Origin: JAGXTF01 sp040376005 | Lineage (GTDB): Bacteria > Bacteroidota > Bacteroidia > NS11-12g > UBA955 | Assembly (NCBI GenBank): GCA_040376005.1 | Contig: JBEIRK010000087.1 | Span: 1-11,430, forward strand | Length of the DNA: 11,430 nt | Direction: 5' to 3' | Shown: positions 6,439 through 11,430 of the stretch, piece by piece | Numbering within the stretch: the first letter of the stretch is position 1 | Layout: each line of letters begins with the position of its first letter | Position numbers and translations under genes: made by a program | Notes under the pieces: generated by a model | Seen by the model: only the letters and a program-made list of their open reading frames with translations | Databases searched by the model: none | Told to the model about the DNA's origin: nothing

Positions 6439-7359
6439 ATGTGTGCCCACAAAAAAACGGTATTGGTTACGGGTTCTAACGGCTTGTTGGGACAAAAACT
6501 CAGTGATTTGTATTTGCAACTCCCTGATATCCGTTTTATTGCCACCGGAACAGGGCCTAACAGACACCCTTCGCAGGAATTGGAATACTGCAGCCTCGAC
6601 ATCCTCAATCCTGAAGAAACCCGTGAGGTTTTAGAACGTTACCGCCCAAATGTGGTCATCCACACCGCAGCCATGACCAATGTAGATGCTTGCGAAACCC
6701 AGCAAGAAGCCTGCATGGCGCTGAATGTGCACGCAGTGGCGCGCCTGGCGCAGTTGTCAGCCGAACTTGAGTATAAACTCATTCACCTGAGTACCGATTT
6801 TATTTTCCCCGGCACACACCCCATGTACACCGAAGATGAAACCCCAGAACCCCTGAGTTTTTATGGCATGAGCAAGTGGGAAGGCGAAAAAGCAGTTATG
6901 GCGCATGCCAAAGACTGGTGCATACTCAGAACCGTAATAGTTTATGGCACCGTGCACAACATGAGCCGCAGCAATATTGTACTTTGGGCTATGCAAGCCT
7001 TAGAAAAAGGCGAACCGATGAAGGTGGTGAACGATCAGTTTCGCACCCCTACCCTAGCTGAAGACCTGGCCATGGGTTGCCGATTGGCTGAATCCAAAGA
7101 CGCCCGGGGCATCTATAACATCTGTGGTCCCGATTACATGAGCATCTTAGAATTGGTGCACCGTGTGGCGGACTTCTTTAATTTTAGCACAAGTCACATC
7201 ATAGAAACAGAAAGCCATTCCTTGGGTCAGCCTGCAAAACGACCACCAATTACAGGATTAAGTATTGATAAAGCGCGAAAGGAACTTGGCTACGAACCCC
7301 ATACCTTTGAAGAAGGTTTAACATTATTGGCTAAACAATTGGCATTTGCAAAAAAGTAA
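6439..7359 (+). CDS. RmlD-like NAD(P)-dependent sugar-nucleotide reductase (extended SDR)
   Basis: This is an extended short-chain dehydrogenase of the RmlD substrate-binding family (PF04321), the group of dTDP-4-dehydrorhamnose reductase. The cofactor loop is GSNGLLG (residues 12-18), the beta4 region is NVVIHTAAMTNVDACE, the catalytic Thr is in STDFIF (118-123) and the YxxxK pair is Y142-K146. The 306 residues match the family. No rmlA, rmlB or rmlC lies nearby, so dTDP-rhamnose synthesis is not supported by context. Another sugar-nucleotide or small-molecule reductase, or a MAT2B-like protein, is equally possible. The start at ATG 6439 follows a leaderless-type promoter and gives the normal Rossmann N-terminus MCAHKKTVLVTG. 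The SDR gene follows after 4 nt, so the two are almost certainly co-transcribed. Confidence 0.87.
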   Translation: MCAHKKTVLVTGSNGLLGQKLSDLYLQLPDIRFIATGTGPNRHPSQELEYCSLDILNPEETREVLERYRPNVVIHTAAMTNVDACETQQEACMALNVHAVARLAQLSAELEYKLIHLSTDFIFPGTHPMYTEDETPEPLSFYGMSKWEGEKAVMAHAKDWCILRTVIVYGTVHNMSRSNIVLWAMQALEKGEPMKVVNDQFRTPTLAEDLAMGCRLAESKDARGIYNICGPDYMSILELVHRVADFFNFSTSHIIETESHSLGQPAKRPPITGLSIDKARKELGYEPHTFEEGLTLLAKQLAFAKK

Positions 7360-7363
7360 TTTT

Positions 7364-8065
7364 ATGGAACTAAAAGGAAAGATAGCCGTTGTAACCGGCG
7401 CAAACAAAGGAATTGGACTGCATTGTGTATTGCAGTTGTTGGATAAAGGTGCCAAAGTATATGGCATTTGCCGCAGTGGCTGCAGCACCATACATGAGAA
7501 CTACATTTGCCTCCGCGCAGACGCTGGAAACATAGACTCAGTAAACACGGTGATGGATGCCATTTTGGAAAAAGAAGGCCATGTAGATATTCTCATCAAC
7601 AATGCAGGCTTAGGTTATTTTGGCACCTGCGATACCTTGCCCGTGGAACAATGGCATGAAATGTTTAGCACCAATGTAAACGGTATTTTTTATTTCACCC
7701 GCAGGGTATTGCCCCAAATGAAAGCCAATGCCAGCGGACACATTGTAAACATCGCCAGCACCGCAGGACTTGAAGGTTACCCCCAAACTACGGGTTACTG
7801 CGCCACCAAATTTGCAGTGCGCGGTTTTAGCGATGCACTGTACAAAGAAGTTCGTGATTATGGAGTGAAAGTGACCTGTGTATACCCTGGAAGTGTGAAA
7901 ACTGATTTTTTCAGGCACCACCCAGGCATAGAGCCCCACAATTACATGCTGCAGCCGGAAGACGTGGCTGCACAGATCGTATACGCCATCTGCAGTCCGC
8001 CGAATTTTCACCATGTGAATCTGGAGATACGTCCTTTACAACCCAAAGGGCCTAAAACGGTATAA
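7364..8065 (+). CDS. Classical short-chain dehydrogenase/reductase
   Basis: The 233-residue protein is a classical SDR, a cytoplasmic NAD(P)(H)-dependent oxidoreductase of unknown substrate. The cofactor motif TGANKGIG is at 11-18 and NNAG at 79-82. The catalytic tetrad is visible as Asn104, Ser132, Tyr145 and Lys149 (YCATK), and the PG motif follows at 175-176. The tail QPEDVAAQIVYAI is typical of bacterial SDRs that include 3-ketoacyl-ACP reductase-like and retinol-dehydrogenase-like members. The ATG at 7364, 4 nt after the RmlD-like stop, is chosen over an in-frame TTG at 7346, which would add six unrelated residues. It probably works on a product or substrate in the same pathway as the RmlD-like enzyme, but that is inferred from operon structure only. 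Confidence 0.92.
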   Translation: MELKGKIAVVTGANKGIGLHCVLQLLDKGAKVYGICRSGCSTIHENYICLRADAGNIDSVNTVMDAILEKEGHVDILINNAGLGYFGTCDTLPVEQWHEMFSTNVNGIFYFTRRVLPQMKANASGHIVNIASTAGLEGYPQTTGYCATKFAVRGFSDALYKEVRDYGVKVTCVYPGSVKTDFFRHHPGIEPHNYMLQPEDVAAQIVYAICSPPNFHHVNLEIRPLQPKGPKTV

Positions 8066-8074
8066 ACACCCAGT

Positions 8075-8395
8075 ATGAAACCCCTGAACCTCGTTGCCAT
8101 TTTGCTCATAACCCTGGGTTTGGGCTTGCTCAGTGCCAACTTCTTTATAGGTTCAGAAGAAGATGCCGCAGCCCTCAAAGGGGTATTGTTGCTCACATTT
8201 GTGAAACGCTTCTTCGTAGCCGCTTTTGTAGGTACCCTTCTCATAGGTTTACTCACCCTGTTTAACACCTTACTCAACAAGGCATTTTCTGAAGAAAAAC
8301 CAGAAAACACCAAGGCTATTTTGCGTATCGGCCTTGCCTGTATTGGGCTTGCCTCCCTATTGGGAAATTTGATTTTTGTGCTCCAACTGCGATAA
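8075..8395 (+). CDS. Small membrane protein, three predicted helices
   Basis: I do not recognise a family. The 106-residue product has hydrophobic helices at about 5-25, 46-67 and 82-104, with short charged loops (GSEEDAA and AFSEEKPENTK) between them. It starts 9 nt after the SDR stop, so it is the likely last gene of the RmlD-like/SDR operon. The tight spacing, the ATG start and the consistent membrane topology support a real gene. Confidence 0.7.
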   Translation: MKPLNLVAILLITLGLGLLSANFFIGSEEDAAALKGVLLLTFVKRFFVAAFVGTLLIGLLTLFNTLLNKAFSEEKPENTKAILRIGLACIGLASLLGNLIFVLQLR

Positions 8396-8415
8396 TTGTT
8401 TGGTTTTCAACAATT
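8394..8415 (+). terminator. Weak hairpin at the end of the RmlD-like/SDR operon
   Basis: AATTGTT (8394-8400) and AACAATT (8409-8415) form a 7-bp stem with an 8-base loop, starting at the stop codon of the small membrane protein. The stem is AT-rich and the T stretch after it is interrupted, so its strength as a terminator is doubtful. Confidence 0.25.
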
Positions 8416-8458
8416 AAGATTTACTTATAGTACAAAGTGTTATTAGTGTAGGCACTTA

Positions 8459-8489
8459 TTGGATGCGATTTTCTTCTATTTTTAATTTG
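8459..8489 (+). promoter_or_regulatory. Possible promoter of the DUF805-like gene
   Basis: TTG at 8459-8461 and TTAATTTG at 8482-8489 (one mismatch to TAnnTTTG) are separated by 20 nt. This would give a 5' leader of about 15-20 nt before the ATG at 8512. Confidence 0.4.
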
Positions 8490-8511
8490 TGAGCATTCCA
8501 TACGACTTCAT

Positions 8512-8880
8512 ATGAAAATACTTTCTCTTCTAAAAAGCCCTTTCAGCACCCAAGGCAGCATCTGCAGACATCAGTATATGTTGTCTATTCTCCTATTCAT
8601 AATTGGCACCCAATTGGCACTATTTATTGGCGCCCAATTTGCCTTGGGATATGACAGCTTCTTTCTTACCATTCCTGCATACCACTTCTTAATTGCACAA
8701 GGCATTCGCCGTTGCCGTGCTATGCGCAAATCTGGATGGTTTCAGTTTATACCCTTTGCTTTTGTATACATGCTATTAAAGCAAACAGAATTGGATGAGC
8801 AAAAGAACTTGGCCATGCATATCGGCAGCGCATCTGAAGATATGGGTGATGCTTGCAACTTCTGCCAAAAGCACGACTAA
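8512..8880 (+). CDS. DUF805-like small inner-membrane protein
   Basis: The 122-residue protein resembles DUF805 (PF05656) membrane proteins. It opens with a short amphipathic stretch and a family-like GSICRHQYM turn (residues 15-23, compare GRxxRxxyW). A helix follows at about 22-45 and a second hydrophobic stretch at about 49-64. The RRCRAMRKSGWF segment (66-77) matches the DUF805 RRLHDxGrSGWW motif in shape but lacks the His-Asp. A last helix spans about 77-89. The C-terminal tail is hydrophilic and ends with a CNFC pair (CxxC). The function of the family is unknown. It stands alone between the SDR operon and the minus-strand genes. The weak motif match makes the family call tentative, but the gene is likely real. 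Confidence 0.6.
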   Translation: MKILSLLKSPFSTQGSICRHQYMLSILLFIIGTQLALFIGAQFALGYDSFFLTIPAYHFLIAQGIRRCRAMRKSGWFQFIPFAFVYMLLKQTELDEQKNLAMHIGSASEDMGDACNFCQKHD

Positions 8881-9019
8881 AGGCCGTGACCGCAAATTGA
8901 GGTCGAAAAATCAATATTTACATTACCCTTGAGTTCCTGCTTTCTGCGATTTACACATAGCTTCAAATCTTGCATTGCTCCAATTTATAAAATTCTCTTT
9001 TTGGAAGTTAATCCATTAA

Positions 9020-9050
9020 AAAAGCCTACAGTATTATGCTGCAGGCTTTT
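9020..9050 (-). terminator. Intrinsic terminator of the lipoprotein/T9SS-gene transcript
   Basis: Read on the minus strand, GCCTGCAG and CTGTAGGC form an 8-bp stem (one G-U pair) with a 7-base loop, followed directly by a run of six T. It lies about 30 nt after the stop of the T9SS gene. On the plus strand the stem has one mismatch and only four T follow, so it is mainly a minus-strand terminator. Confidence 0.82.
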
Positions 9051-9078
9051 CCCTAAATGAAACGCTAATTGCGCTTTT

Positions 9079-9728
9079 TTATCTATTTACTACTAGTGTA
9101 CTGCGGTAGGTCTTAATTGGTGTTTCTGCAGCAACTATATAGGTTCCGCGTACTAAGGTTTCAATGTTAATTTCAACTGCTGTTTGACCTGTTTGTGTTA
9201 AGTCTAACAACAGCCTTCCATTGGTTTCATAAACCCTGACTCTTGTTATTCCTGAATTTGATGCCACAGTAAATGAATTCTCCGCAGGGTTTGGATATAA
9301 GGTAAAGTTATTTTTATCTTCTATTTCCGTAATTCCTGTTTTTTCTGGAATTCCCTTCGAACGCAATTGAGATTCTTCCTTGGTTGCTTCACCAATCGAC
9401 TTACTTATACTACCCTTACTACCCGTTCCATTATTTGCACCAGCGGCCCAGCTTTCTGCACAAGAGTACTGTATAAATTCATTGTAGCTCACTTGGTTGT
9501 CAATATATGATTGCTCCCATTGCAGTATACATTTCCAAACCTCTAGTGCCTCTTTTTCATACAACGGTTGCCATGCTGGAATTTTTGAATCTAAGAACGC
9601 TATGGCCTCAGTGCGTTGGTTAAAGATTCTATAAAGCAATGCTTTATCTCGGGTGAGCTCAAAGCAGTCTGAGATTGCAATAAATAGGATGAGCCTAGTA
9701 AAATGGATAAAATTATATTATGTTTCAT
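9079..9728 (-). pseudogene. T9SS C-terminal sorting-domain protein, frameshifted
   Basis: T9SS cargo needs a signal peptide to cross the inner membrane and a C-terminal domain to be exported and anchored at the cell surface. Both are present but in different frames. An ATG at 9728, 14 nt after the lipoprotein stop, opens a signal peptide MKHNIILSILLGSSYLLQSQ; that frame ends at a stop at 9600-9602. The rest of the protein is in the -1 frame, open from upstream of 9639 (DCFELTRDKALLYRIF and on) to 9079. It includes a type A-like sorting domain: LYPNPAENSF (from about 9300), VRVYETNGRLLLD, GTYIVAAET and the basic end TLVVNR. The total of 650 nt is one base short of a multiple of three. Restoring one base near 9660-9670 would give about 216 residues. 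A sequencing error or very recent mutation is possible. The central 110 residues match nothing I recognise. Confidence 0.75.
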
Positions 9729-9742
9729 GTTCTAATAGTGAA

Positions 9743-10468
9743 TTATTGATTGATTCTATAGCGTTTTAAATTCCAGTTATGTGTAAATGGTTCGTTTTTA
9801 ACGCCATCGAAAGTAAATACCATTATTTTCACAATACCTATACCTTTTGCCCAGTAGTATTGCATGCTTGTAGATCTAATTAAATTATCTAAACGCCATA
9901 TATTCAATTTTGTCCAGCCAGTTGTACCTTGAACCTTAAACACCCTGACATCCTTATACCACGAACCCAACACCTGCAAACTGTCTAAGTAACCTTTGTA
10001 ATACGTTGGGCTAGAACCTCCTCCACCATTACGAGTGCTGTCAAATCCCCATGACATTCTATAAAACACGCAATCGGTGCCAGAAATATTTGGCCCAGAA
10101 ATATTTAAAACATTCCCAAATCCTCTTTCACAACTTTCACAATATTTAGCATCAAATGTTGGATAATATGTTTTAAAACTTGTTTTAAAACTAAAACTGA
10201 ACTTTTCATAAATAAGCAATTGATAATCTATATAGCTCTTATGAAACCAGGGTGTATCAATACTTATCATGACTTGGCTATCAAGTTCTAAGGTACTGTC
10301 ACATTCATAAATCCAATAACTGCCAGGCTTGAAATACATATAATCCTTTACCTCGCCAAGCTTGTAAGTTATAGTTATCGGGTCTTTAGGCTTCTCAGGC
10401 TTACAAGCCCCCAACCCCAACAAGGCTAAAATGGTAAATGCAACAATAAAATTCTTAAGTCTTTTCAT
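9743..10468 (-). CDS. Predicted lipoprotein, unknown function
   Basis: The product from ATG 10468 is 241 residues. It starts with a lipoprotein signal peptide (MKRLKNFIVAFTILALLGLGAC) whose lipobox LGAC places the lipid-modified Cys at residue 22, followed by the charged tether KPEKPKDP. The mature part is rich in Tyr, Trp and Ser with alternating strands (YFKPGSYWIYECD, WAKGIGIVKIMVF). It contains a CESCERGFG pair of cysteines at about residues 111-114, a later Cys, and a flexible NGGGGSS segment. I do not recognise a family beyond the general pattern of Bacteroidota surface or periplasmic lipoproteins. An ATG at 10474 would add two residues; 10468 is the normal lipoprotein start. The frameshifted T9SS gene follows after 14 nt, so the two form one transcription unit. 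Base composition is distinctly AT-rich (12 G/C in 60 at 10141-10200). Confidence 0.85.
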   Translation of the reverse strand: MKRLKNFIVAFTILALLGLGACKPEKPKDPITITYKLGEVKDYMYFKPGSYWIYECDSTLELDSQVMISIDTPWFHKSYIDYQLLIYEKFSFSFKTSFKTYYPTFDAKYCESCERGFGNVLNISGPNISGTDCVFYRMSWGFDSTRNGGGGSSPTYYKGYLDSLQVLGSWYKDVRVFKVQGTTGWTKLNIWRLDNLIRSTSMQYYWAKGIGIVKIMVFTFDGVKNEPFTHNWNLKRYRINQ

Positions 10469-10478
10469 AAACATATAT

Positions 10479-10509
10479 CAAAGTTTACGGTTATTTTTCG
10501 GAAATCCAA
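10479..10509 (-). promoter_or_regulatory. Predicted promoter of the lipoprotein operon
   Basis: On the minus strand, TTG (10509-10507) and AAACTTTG (10486-10479, one mismatch to TAnnTTTG) are separated by 20 nt. The ATG at 10468 begins 11 nt after the -7 motif, giving a leader of only about 5 nt. Confidence 0.5.
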
Positions 10510-10646
10510 GAATTGGGCTGAACTTATCCGTTTAAATTACAGGGTCTGAAAATTAAGGTGATTTGTACCTATTTGTAAATGCTTACTCGCAAATTGAGCT
10601 AACCGTAATTACAATGAAATGTTATGTGTGTAATTCATAGTAAATC

Positions 10647-10835
10647 TAGAAGCCATCTCAAAAGTTCATTATTACGATTAATTTGGTTCAACTAGGTAAT
10701 ATTAACTCTTCTGCGTCTTTTTCGAAACTTTTCGTTCACTGCCTTTTCAAGCCACCAGCCTGAAATGCACGAACCGCCTCAGTTTTCAAAAAAATGCTTG
10801 AAATAACCTCAAATTACTTTCTAAAATAACTTCTA
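10647..10835. mobile_element. MITE-like element, copy 2 (189 bp, degraded)
   Basis: The left end TAGAAGCCATCTCAAAAG is identical to copy 1 for 24 bases (10647-10670). The internal block 10752-10780 is identical over 29 bases, and the remaining sequence is similar with small gaps. The right end, read on the other strand, starts TAGAAGTTATTTT and differs from the left end mainly by C-to-T changes, so this copy is older or no longer mobile. It has the same orientation as copy 1 and, like it, is upstream of a minus-strand envelope gene. Confidence 0.72.
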
Positions 10836-10839
10836 ATTC

Positions 10840-11412
10840 CTACCCTTGCTCTATATGAAGCTGTTGCTGCTGCAGCAATCCAGCCAGTCCGGATACCTTA
10901 AACTTCGCTTTTTTAATGCGGTTGGTTTCAGGGTTTATTAGATATCCATGTGCATTGCGAAAATCTGCCTTTTCCAATAGGGAATTGTCAAAAACAGCAC
11001 CTGACAAATCACAGCCATCAAACACGGCTTCGGTAAGGTCACACTGGCTAAAGTCTGTTTCAATCAGCCTGCAATTTTCAAACCGCGTTTTCTTGATTTT
11101 ACAATTAAAAAAAGAGGCGTGATCTAACACACAAGCCTGGGCTGAAAACGAGAGAATAAATGCATTGCAGGTATTGAATCTCAGCCCCATGAGTTTGCAG
11201 CCCTCAAATTGCACATCGCGCAGACAGGTATTGTGCAGGTCTGCCAAACTGAGGTTGCAATTTTTAAAAACACAATCGGTGAAACGCATGTCGGAAAGGT
11301 CTGCCCCTGCTAAGTTGCAGTCTTCAAAGCTGCAGTTTTCGTATTCACCTCGCGGTAAGGCCTGAGCTAGCAGGCTGTCAGGGGTTATTGTTTCATCAAG
11401 CCGGTATACCAT
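10840..11412 (-). CDS. Pentapeptide-repeat protein, cysteine-rich
   Basis: The complete 190-residue protein is a right-handed quadrilateral beta-helix made of five-residue repeats of the A(D/N)LxX type, for example NLAGADLSDMRF, DLTEAVFDGCDLSGAVF and LLEKADF. Repeats run from about residue 22 to 153 and are followed by a helix-like C-terminal cap (NPETNRIKKAKFKVSGLAGLL). Size and layout resemble McbG/Qnr-like topoisomerase-protecting proteins, but most pentapeptide proteins have no known target and resistance is not implied. Twelve cysteines sit in register at five-residue multiples (27, 32, 47, 52, 72, 82, then 94, 104, 114, 124, 134; one outlier at 63). The register shifts by two residues between 82 and 94, which suggests a hinge or bulge between two coil blocks. 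The ATG at 11412 follows a perfect -7 promoter motif, so the gene is not truncated. Confidence 0.88.
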   Translation of the reverse strand: MVYRLDETITPDSLLAQALPRGEYENCSFEDCNLAGADLSDMRFTDCVFKNCNLSLADLHNTCLRDVQFEGCKLMGLRFNTCNAFILSFSAQACVLDHASFFNCKIKKTRFENCRLIETDFSQCDLTEAVFDGCDLSGAVFDNSLLEKADFRNAHGYLINPETNRIKKAKFKVSGLAGLLQQQQLHIEQG

Positions 11413-11422
11413 AGCGGGAAGG

Positions 11423-11430
11423 CAAAAATA
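11423..11430 (-). promoter_or_regulatory. -7 promoter element of the pentapeptide-repeat gene
   Basis: Read on the minus strand, the last eight bases of the window are TATTTTTG, a perfect match to TAnnTTTG. The motif ends 10 nt before the ATG, implying a leader of about 5 nt. The -33 element would be outside the window. Confidence 0.55.

Larger units (their letters stand above)
10475..10839. other. Gene-free interval with promoter and MITE copy 2
   Basis: This 365-nt gap holds the lipoprotein promoter (10479-10509) and the second MITE-like copy (10647-10835). Between them, 10510-10646 is AT-rich, and I see no gene, RNA gene or convincing hairpin in it. The MITE ends 4 nt before the pentapeptide-repeat gene stop, so any transcript of that gene reads straight into it. 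Confidence 0.6.

Noticed and set aside
6208..6567. 119-residue open frame on the minus strand
   Set aside because: It runs through the MITE and the 5' end of the RmlD-like gene. The second copy of the repeat is interrupted in the same frame, so a protein is unlikely.
8881..9019. Small gene or RNA between the DUF805-like gene and the terminator
   Set aside because: There is no open frame with a credible start and no stable fold beyond a 4-bp stem near 8887.
6189..10835. Composite transposon bounded by the two repeat copies
   Set aside because: The copies are MITE-sized with their own inverted ends, copy 2 is degraded, and the enclosed genes include ordinary chromosomal types with no transposase.

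Overview
The window looks like a chromosomal segment from a member of the Bacteroidota (Bacteroidetes). Four things point that way: a type IX secretion (T9SS) C-terminal sorting domain at 9079-9300, an ExbB/ExbD pair of Bacteroidota type, several genes preceded by the phylum-specific -7 promoter motif TAnnTTTG, and few clear Shine-Dalgarno sites. The order or genus cannot be fixed from this sequence. Gene content is mostly housekeeping and cell-envelope, with an AT-rich accessory stretch on the right.

Left part, plus strand (1-5048). The window opens inside rsmE (16S rRNA m3U1498 methyltransferase, 5' end missing). It is followed by purD (purine synthesis), which overlaps a DUF502 membrane-protein gene. 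Then comes a tight exbB-exbD-acyloxyacyl hydrolase (PagL-like) cluster, with 10 nt and 4 nt between its genes. This pairs an inner-membrane proton-driven motor with a predicted outer-membrane lipid A deacylase.

Middle (5059-8880). A predicted outer-membrane beta-barrel gene of unknown function lies on the minus strand and converges on the PagL-like gene with 10 nt between the stops. Upstream of it is a 192-bp MITE-like element with 17-bp terminal inverted repeats. A plus-strand group follows: an RmlD-like NAD(P)-dependent reductase, a classical short-chain dehydrogenase and a small three-helix membrane protein (4-nt and 9-nt gaps), then a separate DUF805-like membrane protein.

Right part, minus strand (9020-11430), much more AT-rich. 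A lipoprotein gene is followed 14 nt later by a T9SS cargo gene that is broken by a one-base frameshift between its signal peptide and its sorting domain. A strong intrinsic terminator ends this unit. Upstream lies a second, 189-bp copy of the MITE-like element. It is followed by a complete, cysteine-rich pentapeptide-repeat protein gene whose -7 element forms the last 8 bases of the window.

The main points for follow-up are the repeat family, two genes whose promoter places the predicted transcription start at or next to the start codon (purD and the RmlD-like gene), the purD -7 element formed at the junction of a 15-bp tandem duplication, the frameshifted T9SS gene, and a PagL-like enzyme with Asn where the catalytic Glu is expected. 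I found no CRISPR array, tRNA, rRNA, intact transposase, phage gene or recognisable defence system, and no clear case for a wholly new multi-gene system.
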